Assembly (NCBI RefSeq): GCF_002749975.1
Contig: NZ_PEIG01000006.1
Coordinates: 248,001 to 312,000, forward strand
Source of the DNA: Gloeocapsopsis sp. IPPAS B-1203
Lineage (GTDB): Bacteria > Cyanobacteriota > Cyanobacteriia > Cyanobacteriales > Chroococcidiopsidaceae
Reading direction: 5' to 3'
Length of the DNA stretch: 64,000 nt
Position 1 is the first letter of the stretch. Each line of letters opens with the position of its first letter. The notes under the pieces were generated by a model. That model searched no databases. It saw only the letters and a program-made list of their open reading frames with translations, and was not told where the DNA came from. Shown piece after piece: positions 24,706 through 33,187 of this stretch. The translations under genes and the position numbers were made by a program.

Positions 24706-25524
24706 TTAATCCAAAATTTGGATCAAATCACCACAACGGATTGTACCCCCCTGCACTACGCTGGCGTAAACACCCGCATTGCCCTTGTTGTGCTGTAGTG
24801 CTGTTTTAAGAATACTCGGATCGTTAGGTAAATCACCTTGAGGTAAAGTTGTCATCACACAACGGGGACAAAAGCCTGTAATACTTAGGCGAACTTCCTC
24901 ACCAATTGCAACTGTGCGATCAATCCAGCCGTTTTCAACAAAATCGTTGTTCGTGGTAGAAGCAACTGCTATATTAGGACGAAATCGCTGCATTTCAAAT
25001 CGTCCCGATGAATTTAAGTGCTGTAAGCGTTCGATTGTTGCTGTTGTTAACAAATGTACTGTGGCTAAATCAAAGAAAGTACCCGCAGGTATGTTCTCAT
25101 CTGTAACAGTTTCCCGATGCGGTAGCCCTTCCATATCTAACCAATATTCTTCTAAAAGGAGTTGCGGTGGTGCAGTTGATGCGAGTGTTACCCCACGCCC
25201 CAATACATTGGAAAGTAACTCATTGATATTTTCTTGTTCGCTTGATAATTTGGTGCTGTCTGGAAGTGTAATTTCAACTGGTGGAATGTTATTTATTGTC
25301 GGTGAATCAATAAAAGCAGCGTGGAAGTCGAATAATTTAGCCCATTTGCGGGGATTTTTGGCACTGACGACTTTACCTGTGGCGGATTCGATTAAAGCAT
25401 AAGCGCGATCGCCTACTATTCCCTGTTCGCTAATCTCAGTTGCATCCAACTCTTCCCCCATCATTGATTTGACAGGATAACGCCACAACGAGATAACTGA
25501 ACCAACTACCGACGCTGTCATCAC
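24706..25524 (-). CDS. MOSC-domain molybdenum protein (mARC/YcbX type)
   Basis: 272 aa: MOSC_N beta-barrel domain (SLWRYPVKSMMGEEL near residue 12, GDRAYALI near 39) and a MOSC domain with the molybdenum-ligand Cys222 in GFCPRCVMTT. This is the mARC/YcbX arrangement without the C-terminal ferredoxin domain of YcbX. Such enzymes reduce N-hydroxylated compounds. It begins 6 bp after a small membrane-protein gene and is the third gene of the Amt operon, so it is probably under the same nitrogen and operator control. A role in removing N-hydroxy by-products of amine oxidation is inference. Confidence 0.82.
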   Translation of the reverse strand: MMTASVVGSVISLWRYPVKSMMGEELDATEISEQGIVGDRAYALIESATGKVVSAKNPRKWAKLFDFHAAFIDSPTINNIPPVEITLPDSTKLSSEQENINELLSNVLGRGVTLASTAPPQLLLEEYWLDMEGLPHRETVTDENIPAGTFFDLATVHLLTTATIERLQHLNSSGRFEMQRFRPNIAVASTTNNDFVENGWIDRTVAIGEEVRLSITGFCPRCVMTTLPQGDLPNDPSILKTALQHNKGNAGVYASVVQGGTIRCGDLIQILD

Positions 25525-25530
25525 TAAACC

Positions 25531-25962
25531 TCATTGGTACTTGTTACGTTTAATAGTCTTACGCTTTTTCCGATGATTCTTTAGCGAACGACGTTGCAAT
25601 AAGCCACCAGATGCAACCATACTGATCAAAGTCATGGGTAGCTGCCATTGTTGTTTATTTGAGCTACTGACTCGTGACGGTGTTTCTTTAGTTCGAGAAG
25701 GTTGATAAATTTTTTCAACTGTTGAATTGTATACTGAACTTGCGAAAGAAACTGTACTTGCAGCAATTAGAAGACTCAAAACAACAGGATTTTTGGGTGC
25801 TGGTTTACCGCTTTTAATTGTGTACGAAGCATAGATAAACCATAAAAACAAAACAGCACTAACAATGAGGAGGAAAGTAATAATTGTGGAATTGTTACCA
25901 AAAGTATAAATTGGTCCTTCAACTTCAAGGAATTCTTTTGGATTACTAAATGGACTACTCAT
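25531..25962 (-). CDS. Small membrane protein in the Amt operon, unknown function
   Basis: 143 aa. Two clear membrane helices (ITFLLIVSAVLFLWFIYA near residue 28 and VVLSLLIAASTVSFASSVY near 60), a third weaker one near 108 (LPMTLISMVASGG), and a strongly basic tail (NHRKKRKTIKRNK). It starts 11 bp after the Amt gene and 6 bp before MOSC, so it is part of that operon. I do not recognise the family. An accessory subunit of the transporter is one possibility. Confidence 0.65.
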   Translation of the reverse strand: MSSPFSNPKEFLEVEGPIYTFGNNSTIITFLLIVSAVLFLWFIYASYTIKSGKPAPKNPVVLSLLIAASTVSFASSVYNSTVEKIYQPSRTKETPSRVSSSNKQQWQLPMTLISMVASGGLLQRRSLKNHRKKRKTIKRNKYQ

Positions 25963-25973
25963 AGATTTCTTCC

Positions 25974-27389
25974 TTACTCTTGCACTCCAGGTTGTGGTTC
26001 TAATCTACTTGCTACTGTTTCGCTACGTTGTTGTGCATTAATGGCTGATGTTGCCCAGTTCATGCTGTATTCGGGATAGCCTTCAACACCTAAATCTGCA
26101 ATGTCTAATCCAGCAATTTCTTCATCGCGTGGTACGCGCAAGAGATTAAATTTCTTGAGTAACCAACTTGTGCCATATCCTGGAATAAACCCTAAGATAA
26201 TTACGCAGACTAGCGTAGGAATTAATTGTCCGATAAATCCGGTTAGCGGTACACCTTCGCCTTGAGGATAACCCGTTGCTAATACTCCAACTGCTAAACT
26301 TCCGAGTAAACCACAAAAGCCGTGAACGCCGAAAGCACCTACAGCATCGTCAATACCAATTCTTTCAATAAATAAAGCAACTTTTGGCATTAAGAAAGCA
26401 CCAAAGAAAGCTAAGACTATCACTACAGTTGGATGATATAAATCCATACCAGCACCAACTGAAATGATTCCTGCAAGTCCTCCCGAAATTGTGAAAAATG
26501 GGTCAGCTTTGGAAGAAATATAAGCACCAATAATTCCAGATGCTAGTGCAAGTGTTGTATTGACTCCAATCGAAGCTAAAGTCATTGGAGTGCCGTAAAT
26601 TGTTGTTTCTCTGGTATAGCCTGGGAGGAAAATTAAACAAGCTGCTAAGAAGGCGTAAAAACCAACAAAAATGAGCATTAAACCTACCATTGTTAGCGGT
26701 AGATTGTGTGGTAAAATTGGTTTTGGATTTCCTCTTTCGTCATACTTACCAATGCGAGGACCAAGATTAAGTAATACTCCCAAAGCGAAGAAACCAGAAA
26801 CACCGTGAACGACTGCTGAACAGCCAAAATCGTGATAGCCAAACGCTGTGTAAAACCAACCGAATGGATTCCATCCCCACGCTGCAGCAACAACCCAAGT
26901 GAATGAACCTAGAACAATTGATAAGATAATATATGCACCAATTTTAACACGCTCGATTAAGGCTCCTGAAAGAATTGAAGCGGTAGTCATTGCAAATAGT
27001 GCAAAAGCAAAAAAGAAGACTCCGGTTAAATGATCGGCAGTGTTTGGTGCTAAGGCATCAGACCAAGGATAAGATGTTTCTACAACTGCCATTGCAGCTG
27101 TTACAGTTTCGTTTGTTGCTGGATTTGTCCAAGGACCAAGTATTCCACCACTAACTGGAAACAGCGGAAAAGCGTTATAAACCCACCAGCCAAAGAAGAA
27201 AAATGCGAGTCCTACACTTGAGAGTGTAAGAAGGTTTTTTACCATCGTGGCAAGGACATTTTTGGTGCGCGACGCACCACCTTCGTAGGCAAGAAAACCC
27301 GCATGAATTAATAACATGAATACAGAGGCATAGAAGTAGTAGCTCTCTGAAATAAAAGTTCCTAAAAATTCTTGCGCTTCAGCATTCAT
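25974..27389 (-). CDS. amt: Ammonium/methylammonium transporter (Amt family)
   Basis: 471 aa, 11 membrane helices and no obvious signal peptide. The Amt pore is intact: twin His residues lie in CSAVVHGVSGFFALG and FGVHGFCGLLG, with the phenylalanine-rich gate regions and the ADPFFTISGGLAGIISVGAG core. The N-terminal region FLGTFISESYYFYASVFMLL differs from the standard cyanobacterial Amt1 and resembles the Amt-like proteins encoded next to N-methylglutamate pathway genes. First gene of an operon with a small membrane protein and a MOSC protein. An operator-like palindrome and an NtcA-type box lie upstream. Methylammonium as cargo is inferred from context. Confidence 0.9.
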   Translation of the reverse strand: MNAEAQEFLGTFISESYYFYASVFMLLIHAGFLAYEGGASRTKNVLATMVKNLLTLSSVGLAFFFFGWWVYNAFPLFPVSGGILGPWTNPATNETVTAAMAVVETSYPWSDALAPNTADHLTGVFFFAFALFAMTTASILSGALIERVKIGAYIILSIVLGSFTWVVAAAWGWNPFGWFYTAFGYHDFGCSAVVHGVSGFFALGVLLNLGPRIGKYDERGNPKPILPHNLPLTMVGLMLIFVGFYAFLAACLIFLPGYTRETTIYGTPMTLASIGVNTTLALASGIIGAYISSKADPFFTISGGLAGIISVGAGMDLYHPTVVIVLAFFGAFLMPKVALFIERIGIDDAVGAFGVHGFCGLLGSLAVGVLATGYPQGEGVPLTGFIGQLIPTLVCVIILGFIPGYGTSWLLKKFNLLRVPRDEEIAGLDIADLGVEGYPEYSMNWATSAINAQQRSETVASRLEPQPGVQE

Positions 27390-27423
27390 GAGTAATGCTT
27401 GATAAGTTCATACTTATGATAGA

Positions 27424-27437
27424 TTTGTTATTACAAG
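27424..27437. promoter_or_regulatory. Palindromic operator-like site, copy 4
   Basis: TTTGTTATTACAAG differs from CTTGTTATAACAAG at two positions. It is 34 bp before the Amt start, matching the 33-bp spacing at the second GS-like gene. Confidence 0.5.
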
Positions 27438-27463
27438 TTTGCGGCTGGTGGTATTTATTATTT

Positions 27464-27477
27464 GTAACCAGTGTTAC
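27464..27477. promoter_or_regulatory. NtcA-type box upstream of amt
   Basis: GTAACCAGTGTTAC is a perfect GTA-N8-TAC located 26 bp upstream of the operator-like site. NtcA control of amt genes is established in cyanobacteria, which supports this site. Confidence 0.6.
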
Positions 27478-27637
27478 CAATAAGGATTTAGATCGAGAAA
27501 AGTGGGGTAGGTGTCTTGTCTACCTAAATGTTAATAAAAAGTTAATGAACCTTATTAGACATAGAGAAGCCACTCCCAGCGGAGGCGTGGTACAGAGAAT
27601 ATATAAAGAGAGTAAAATTGTGCAGTACAGCAATCGT

Positions 27638-29071
27638 TCAGCCTGGAGTTTCTTGGAGTACTTTTGGATTATTTATAGCTTCCTCATTTGCTACTTGAGC
27701 GAGTAGAGTTGCGGCGAGTTCTTTTTTATCTTCGAGGTTTAATTTGTTGATTTCGTTGTGTAGTACGCGTTCATTTACGTGTTGATTCCAGTAGTCAAGC
27801 GAATCGATTCCTAATAATGCTAATTTACCAACAAATTGCCTTAGGACTTCGTTGGTTGGTCCCATGACCCATCCAGCTTTACCATCGCGTAAATAGCGCT
27901 CGATTCCTAGTTCTTTTTTAAAGCCTGTACCACCGCAAGCATGGAGCATCTTATCACAAACATGAGCTACATTTTTAGCGGCAATAAATTTAATTTGCCA
28001 GTACCAATGTAAGTAAGCAGAACGTGGCATTGCTGTGATATCTTGATGAATTGACCAATCACATTGATTTGTAATATCATCCATCATTTTGGCGATAGAA
28101 AATACGAAATTGCGAGAAGCATTTGTTTCCATAATTGCTTCACCAAAATAATCTTGAATAGTAGGATAATCTGCGACGCGCATTCCTACATCTACGTGTT
28201 TTTTCTGTGTGGTGTGGCGTTTGGCAATATCAATCGCACCGAGTGCAATTCCATTCCAGCAAGCGGAGGAACACAACAAAAAGAACGGATCGACAGTCTC
28301 ATCATTGGACGCTGCACCGTCACCTTTAAGACCAACCATTCTTTCGGGAGGTATAGTAATGTTATCAACAAGCAGAGTACCAGATTGATTGCCGCGTAAA
28401 CCTAAAGCATCCCATTGGGCAGGGTTAGCTTGGACTTCATCTGCGTAAATTAAAAAACACGATAAGTCAGAGTAATTGCCGTTGAATTCGGGGCTGGTAG
28501 TTTGCACAATGTACCAATCTGCAAATCCGGCTGAAGTTGTCCAGGAAGCGTTTTTTGTAATTTGCCAGCCGTTTGCTACTTTCTCAGCTTTTGAGGAAAC
28601 AGGATACCAAAAATGCGAACCTGTTTCAGGATCGGAATAAGATAATGTACCAATAAATACGTCACGATCTAAGCGTTGCAGAACTTGTTGTAGTTCAAGA
28701 TTGTGTTCAGCACGAAATAAGGCTGCGGCTGTCGCACCTAAGTGCATCGTGTAGCACATTGCGGTACTCGGACAACCATAACGGGCGATCGCTTCTACCA
28801 CCATCGCTGCACAAGTATGATTTTCGCCTAATCCACCCCACTTTTGAGGAACTAACAAACCGAGTAATCCCAATGAGGCTAAAGCTTCAAAGTTTTTACG
28901 CGGATAAACTAGATTTGCATCAGACTCCACTGCATTCGGGCGCAGTGTTGTTGCACACAAGTTAATGATTTTTGCTTGTAATTCCTGTTGTGCTGGCGTT
29001 AATACCCATTGCGGATCAAAGTTATAGTCTAGTCCCCAAAATGCTTCCAAACCCCAAGATTTCTTTGTCAT
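27638..29071 (-). CDS. Acyl-CoA dehydrogenase-like flavoprotein in the mgs operon
   Basis: 477 aa with the acyl-CoA dehydrogenase domain order: helical N-domain (RKNFEALASLGLLGLLVPQK, near residue 53), a beta-domain (IGTLSYSDPETGSHFW and NASWTTSAGFADWYIV, the FAD-contacting strands) and a C-terminal helical domain (HACGGTGFKKELGIERYLRD). Similar folds include N-hydroxylases and nitroalkane oxidases that act on amines or their products rather than on CoA thioesters. Its place, 104 bp after the mgsC-like gene and before amt, makes nitrogen-compound oxidation more likely than fatty-acid breakdown. This is inference. Confidence 0.8.
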   Translation of the reverse strand: MTKKSWGLEAFWGLDYNFDPQWVLTPAQQELQAKIINLCATTLRPNAVESDANLVYPRKNFEALASLGLLGLLVPQKWGGLGENHTCAAMVVEAIARYGCPSTAMCYTMHLGATAAALFRAEHNLELQQVLQRLDRDVFIGTLSYSDPETGSHFWYPVSSKAEKVANGWQITKNASWTTSAGFADWYIVQTTSPEFNGNYSDLSCFLIYADEVQANPAQWDALGLRGNQSGTLLVDNITIPPERMVGLKGDGAASNDETVDPFFLLCSSACWNGIALGAIDIAKRHTTQKKHVDVGMRVADYPTIQDYFGEAIMETNASRNFVFSIAKMMDDITNQCDWSIHQDITAMPRSAYLHWYWQIKFIAAKNVAHVCDKMLHACGGTGFKKELGIERYLRDGKAGWVMGPTNEVLRQFVGKLALLGIDSLDYWNQHVNERVLHNEINKLNLEDKKELAATLLAQVANEEAINNPKVLQETPG

Positions 29072-29082
29072 AGTAGTGATTA

Positions 29083-29165
29083 GTGGTTAGTGACTAAGTG
29101 GGAGTGTGGGCGAGTGAGTGAGAGTGTGGGATCTAATTGTTAATCCTACCCGCCTACCCTACTAC
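29083..29165. repeat. Period-7 repeats between mgsC-like and dehydrogenase-like genes
   Basis: Units such as TAGTGGT and GAGTGTGGG run through the 104-bp spacer. Repeats of this kind inside an operon could attenuate or separate expression of the downstream gene. Confidence 0.5.
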
Positions 29166-29175
29166 CCTCTACTTC

Positions 29176-30489
29176 CTACGACTGCCCCATGATAAAATCT
29201 GTACCAGCGAGTGGTAGTTTTGCCATCGCGGAGGCTTCTAAAGTAAGTGCGACCAAGTCTTCACGTTCGAGGTTGTGGACGTCGGATTTACCGCAAGCGC
29301 GGGCTAAGCTTTGAACTTCCATGACTAATGATTGCAAGTAATTGGCAACATAAGTTGTCGCTTCTTCTATAGGCAATCTTTGCATCAATTCTGCATCTTG
29401 CGTTGTGATACCTACAGGACACATTCCGGTATGACAGTGGTGACAGTGATAAGGTTCGGTACCTAATTTGTGGTAATCTTCTACGTAAACAGGTTTATTG
29501 CATCCCATTGCGATTAAAGTCGCAGTTCCTAAACTGACAGCATCTGCACCTAATGCTAAAGCTTTAGCAACATCAGGTCCTGAACGAATACCACCAGAAA
29601 TGACAAGCTGTACTTCTCCATAAACGCCGATTTCTTGTAAAGCTTCTACAGCTTGCACTAGCGCGGGAAGTGTAGGAATTCCAGCATGTTCTTGAAAAAT
29701 GCTTTGCGTTGCAGCAGTTCCACCTTCCATCCCATCAAGGACGATCGCATCTGCGCCAGCTTTGACAGCCAGTTTAACGTCATCTTTAACGCGGGTGGCA
29801 CCCATTTTGACGTAAATAGGAATTTCCCAGTCAGTTGCTTCACGCAGTTCTTCTATCTTTATTCTTAAATCATCAGGACCAATCCAATCAGGGTGACGAC
29901 ACGGCGATCGCTGATCGACTCCTTCGGGTAATGTCCGCATTCCAGCGACAACTTTATTGACTTTTTGCCCTAGTAATAAACCACCACCACCAGGTTTTGC
30001 ACCTTGTCCGACAACAATTTCAATTGCATCAGCTTTTTTTAAATCTGTCGGGTTAAAACCATAACGTGAAGGTAGACACTGATAAACTAACTTGGAAGAT
30101 GCTTCGCGTTCGGCAGGTAACATCCCACCATCACCTGTTGTTGTCGAGGTTCCGAGTAAGGTTGCAGCCCGTCCTAGAGCCACTTTAGCATTGTAAGACA
30201 GCGCCCCGAAACTCATTCCGGCAATTGTAATTGGGATGTCTAACTCCATCGGGCGTTGGGCGTAGCGCGTACCGATTAGAGTTTTTGTTGTGCATTTCTC
30301 GCGGTAGCCTTCGAGGGGAAGTCGTGTCAGGGAAGTAGTGAGAAAAACGAGATCGTCAAATCGCGGAACATTACGAAACGCCCCATAACCACGAATCATA
30401 TAGCGCCCTAGTTCTGCGCGTTCTTGAATTGCGGCGATCGCTTCGGGTGTGTACGTACTACTCGTTTTTAATACTTTTTCACTATCCAT
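29176..30489 (-). CDS. mgsC: FMN-binding glutamate synthase-like subunit (MgsC/GlxD-like)
   Basis: 437 aa, the central FMN/glutamate-synthase domain without the N-terminal amidotransferase. Key parts: FGALSYNAKVALGRAA, TGDGGMLPAE, GQGAKPGGGGLLLGQKV, DGMEGGTAAT and the Fe-S segment CHHCHTGMCPVGITTQ with the Cys residues for a [3Fe-4S] cluster. In the N-methylglutamate pathway MgsC forms N-methylglutamate from methylamine-derived precursors. I start at ATG 30489, with a GAGAG about 9 nt upstream; the open frame back to 30531 is only repeat sequence (CTAGCCA units). Third gene after the A- and B-like subunits. A simple variant glutamate synthase is the alternative. Confidence 0.86.
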   Translation of the reverse strand: MDSEKVLKTSSTYTPEAIAAIQERAELGRYMIRGYGAFRNVPRFDDLVFLTTSLTRLPLEGYREKCTTKTLIGTRYAQRPMELDIPITIAGMSFGALSYNAKVALGRAATLLGTSTTTGDGGMLPAEREASSKLVYQCLPSRYGFNPTDLKKADAIEIVVGQGAKPGGGGLLLGQKVNKVVAGMRTLPEGVDQRSPCRHPDWIGPDDLRIKIEELREATDWEIPIYVKMGATRVKDDVKLAVKAGADAIVLDGMEGGTAATQSIFQEHAGIPTLPALVQAVEALQEIGVYGEVQLVISGGIRSGPDVAKALALGADAVSLGTATLIAMGCNKPVYVEDYHKLGTEPYHCHHCHTGMCPVGITTQDAELMQRLPIEEATTYVANYLQSLVMEVQSLARACGKSDVHNLEREDLVALTLEASAMAKLPLAGTDFIMGQS

Positions 30490-30503
30490 TACTTTACTCT
30501 CTC

Positions 30504-30545
30504 TTATCACTAGCCACTCGTCACTAGCCACTAGCCACTAGCCCC
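30504..30545. repeat. CTAGCCA heptamer repeat
   Basis: About five 7-bp units between the mgsB-like stop and the mgsC-like start. They extend the reading frame upstream of mgsC artificially. Confidence 0.55.
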
Positions 30546-31240
30546 TAATAATTCCCCCAATCTTTCGCTTTGAAGTGATACAACTGTTTAGCACAAATGA
30601 CTTTCTTAAAGTTGTAGTCTCTAGCACTTATATTGAGTGCTGATAGTTCTTGTTCTAAAAGTTGCCAGTCAGTGTCATTCATCGGTTCGAGTTTGGCATC
30701 TGCACCTAATGAGTTGATTTCTCCACCGACAAAAATTGCACCTTCGTAGATCGAATCTGCCAAATTAGCGCCAGCATCGCCACAAACAATCATGCATCCT
30801 TGCTGCATCATAAATGCTGAACCGTAACCGACATTACCACTCACAATAAGTGTTGCACCTTTAAGGGAAATTCCAGCACGGGGTCCCGCATTACCGAGAA
30901 TACATATTTTACCTCCGTGGGCAGATGCGGCGGTGTTGGCAGAAGCATTGCCGTGGATGGTGATGTTACCACTCATGAGGTTTTCGCCTACTGACCAGCC
31001 ACAATCACCAAAAACTTCGATGTTGACGTTATCGCTTAATCCGCCACAGTAGTATCCTACAGGTCCGTCAATTGCGATCGCAATTTGGGTGATACCGACG
31101 GCGAGGTTATGTCTTCCTGCAGGGTTGAGGAGTTTGGCGGGAATGCTTTCAGAGGCGGCTAGGGCTTTGAGTTTTTGATTGATTTCGCGGGTGGTGAGGT
31201 TGGTGCAGTCAATGACGATTTGTTGGGGAATTGTTTGCAT
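30545..31240 (-). CDS. mgsB: GXGXG-domain glutamate synthase-like subunit (MgsB/GlxC-like)
   Basis: 231 aa, equivalent to the C-terminal beta-helix (GXGXG) domain of glutamate synthase as a separate protein. Repeating glycine turns are clear: GDCGWSVGENLMSGNITIHG, AHGGKICILGNAGPRAGISL, GATLIVSGNVGYGSAFMM, and MIVCGDAGANLADSIYEG. In MgsABC this subunit holds the complex together. The ATG start is 20 bp after the A-like subunit gene, so co-expression is near certain. A GCTATTAGCTGTTAGC repeat lies in the spacer. Confidence 0.87.
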   Translation of the reverse strand: MQTIPQQIVIDCTNLTTREINQKLKALAASESIPAKLLNPAGRHNLAVGITQIAIAIDGPVGYYCGGLSDNVNIEVFGDCGWSVGENLMSGNITIHGNASANTAASAHGGKICILGNAGPRAGISLKGATLIVSGNVGYGSAFMMQQGCMIVCGDAGANLADSIYEGAIFVGGEINSLGADAKLEPMNDTDWQLLEQELSALNISARDYNFKKVICAKQLYHFKAKDWGNY

Positions 31241-31248
31241 AATTAGTG

Positions 31249-31283
31249 AGCTATTAGCTGTTAGCTGTTAGCTATTAGCTGAG
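31249..31283. repeat. TTAGCTG heptamer repeat
   Basis: Five 7-bp units spanning the end of the mgsA-like gene and the mgsA/mgsB spacer. Part of it falls inside the last codons of mgsA, so the repeat has extended the C-terminus. Confidence 0.5.
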
Positions 31284-32223
31284 AGTTAGTATTGAATCGA
31301 GTTGATTGCTGTGTGTTATTGGTTGACCAGATTTTGATTTCTCCGGCGTCGGGTTCGGAGATTTTGGCGTTGGGATTGTAGTGGGGGAGGCTGAGGAAGC
31401 AGCGGTATTCGGAGGCGATCGCAATCATTTCTGGGGTTTCGTAAATGACTGCTGGTTTGGCAGCGAATTTGTCGCGGACGAGGGCAATTTTGTCGGAGGT
31501 AGCGACGAGAAATGTGTATGTGCCGTCGATATCATTGAGGAGATTTTGGAGGGCTTGTTCTAAGGAAAAGCCTTGCAGGAGTTGATACCGAATGTAGTGG
31601 GCGATCGCTTCGGAATCGTTGTCAGTTTCAAATTCGATGCCTTTCTTTTCTAAGAAAAATCTCAGTTTGTAGTAGTTAGAGATTTGACCATTGTGTACCA
31701 GGCATAAATCTGGTGCTGAGGTGAATGGATGCGAGTGATAGGTATCTACAACAGATTCGGTTGCCATGCGAGTGTGTCCAATTCCATGACTTCCTGAAAA
31801 ATCCTTTAATTGATATCTTTGAAACAAATTTTCTGCTGTGCCCACTTCTTTATAAATTTCTAATAGTTGCCCTACACTCATTAGGTGTATTTGCGGGAAA
31901 TGAGTCGCTAAGTGATGCTTAAATTCTGCTAAATCTAAAGCTTGATTATTTGTGTCTATAATGATGCGTCTACCGCTACCAATAACATCGAATTTAATCA
32001 CTTGAGCTTGATTGTGTAACCATTTTTTAACTTCTTCCCACGCTACTTGTTCAGTAGCAAATAAGAGAATTTTTACATTATGTGAAACTGAATTACTATA
32101 AATTCCTACTCCACACGAATCAGGTCCTCGTGTTTCTAGGGGCTGAATTAATTGCAGTAAATCGATTCCTAAGTTTTTGTATAGCTCAGGTTGTCGATAA
32201 ATAATGCCTGCTATACCACACAC
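31261..32223 (-). CDS. mgsA: Class II glutamine amidotransferase-like subunit (MgsA/GlxB-like)
   Basis: 320 aa. The protein begins VCGIAGIIY, so processing would expose Cys2 as the N-terminal nucleophile. Other Ntn-amidotransferase residues are GIGHTRMATES (Arg binding the substrate), LVHNGQISNY and ETDNDSEAIA. An inserted segment (about residues 70-140) separates the first strand from the rest, as in GlxB/MgsA. Start GTG at 32223 has a strong GGGAGGA ribosome site 8 nt upstream. First of the three split glutamate-synthase-like genes; a perfect palindromic operator lies 70 bp upstream. The family trio is unmistakable; the methylamine role is inferred from the regulon. Confidence 0.85.
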   Translation of the reverse strand: MCGIAGIIYRQPELYKNLGIDLLQLIQPLETRGPDSCGVGIYSNSVSHNVKILLFATEQVAWEEVKKWLHNQAQVIKFDVIGSGRRIIIDTNNQALDLAEFKHHLATHFPQIHLMSVGQLLEIYKEVGTAENLFQRYQLKDFSGSHGIGHTRMATESVVDTYHSHPFTSAPDLCLVHNGQISNYYKLRFFLEKKGIEFETDNDSEAIAHYIRYQLLQGFSLEQALQNLLNDIDGTYTFLVATSDKIALVRDKFAAKPAVIYETPEMIAIASEYRCFLSLPHYNPNAKISEPDAGEIKIWSTNNTQQSTRFNTNSQLIANS

Positions 32224-32293
32224 TACTTATTCCTCCCTTAGAGAGTGGCTAGTTGCTAGTCACTTTCGTCATTACGATAGATTAAAATTTTAT

Positions 32294-32307
32294 CTTGTTA
32301 TAACAAG
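32294..32307. promoter_or_regulatory. Palindromic operator, copy 5 (perfect)
   Basis: CTTGTTATAACAAG, identical to the copy at 13042. It lies 70 bp upstream of the mgsA-like start and 27 bp beyond the 3' end of the GntR-family gene, so it should control the mgs operon. No GTA-N8-TAC box is present here. Confidence 0.75.
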
Positions 32308-32334
32308 GTGTTTTCAATAAATCTGTGTCCAAGA

Positions 32335-33114
32335 TTACCGATTTTCTGTTGACTCTTGCGGTTGGAATTTTGTATCGTGTTTCGTCAATGTCACTGCATA
32401 ACATAGTCGATCAGCCCGCGAAAGCGTCTCACCACAAATGACGGGTTTTTCTCCTATGGTATAAGCTATGTAGCGATTTACAAGTAATGGTGCACCCAGG
32501 GGAATATCTAGATAGTCGCTGACTTCATGAGGCGCATGGGTGCATTCAATGATCGTTGCTACACGTTCAATTGAAACACCATTACTATCGAGTGTTGGGT
32601 AAATTAAGCTTGATTGTAGTTCTGTCGCAAATGTCTTACCTAAATTGAAGGGAATGTAGGTAATGTCTACTGCAACAGGAATTTGATCGGTAAGAATAAC
32701 TTTTTTTTGGCAGTAAACTTGTGGTGTTCGTTCATCTAACTGTAGCTGCTTGCAGACCTTGAGTGATGGTGCGACTATTTCAAAGCTGAGGCTACAAATA
32801 CTTGCTGTAGAGCCTTGTCGCGTCATATCTTCATCAAAGAAGATTAGAGGGTTAGAAAGGGAACGCGTGACTTTTTTGCGATCCTTGACAAAGACGCCCT
32901 TACCACGATGCGAAATGACTAACCCTTGGTTGACAAGATTGGCGATCGCTCGTCGTACTGTAATCCGACTGACGTTAAACTGCAACATTAACTGATGTTC
33001 GCTAGGAAGTTGCTCTCCAGGAGAGTATTCACTACTATAAATTTGCTCGCGTAGCTGTTCTGAAATGGCTAAGTGTAAAGGAAGATTGGAGTTAACTGCT
33101 ACTGGCGATGTCAT
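32335..33114 (-). CDS. GntR-family regulator, HutC/UTRA type (inferred regulator of the amine regulon)
   Basis: 259 aa. Winged helix at the N-terminus: LAISEQLREQIYSSEYSPGE and SEHQLMLQFNVSRITVRRAI with wing HRGKGVFV. From about residue 90 the UTRA ligand-binding domain follows (IFFDEDMTRQGSTASICSLS; LPVAVDITYIPFNLGKTF region). HutC-type regulators bind palindromes of the CTTGT-N4-ACAAG form, which is what is found at six promoters here, including this gene's own. It is divergent from the sarcosine-oxidase-like gene, with one site between them 73 bp before this start. Repression relieved by an amine or a glutamyl derivative is the likely mode. Confidence 0.86.
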   Translation of the reverse strand: MTSPVAVNSNLPLHLAISEQLREQIYSSEYSPGEQLPSEHQLMLQFNVSRITVRRAIANLVNQGLVISHRGKGVFVKDRKKVTRSLSNPLIFFDEDMTRQGSTASICSLSFEIVAPSLKVCKQLQLDERTPQVYCQKKVILTDQIPVAVDITYIPFNLGKTFATELQSSLIYPTLDSNGVSIERVATIIECTHAPHEVSDYLDIPLGAPLLVNRYIAYTIGEKPVICGETLSRADRLCYAVTLTKHDTKFQPQESTENR

Positions 33115-33187
33115 TGAAAATATCCGAGAGCCTAATCTTTATTGTGTCATGTATTGCTTTTACTATCGGTGGCTTAACTTCGGTATA

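Noticed and set aside
33151-33163. GTA-N7-TAC upstream of the regulator/oxidase pair
   Set aside because: The spacing is 7, not 8, so it does not fit the NtcA consensus.
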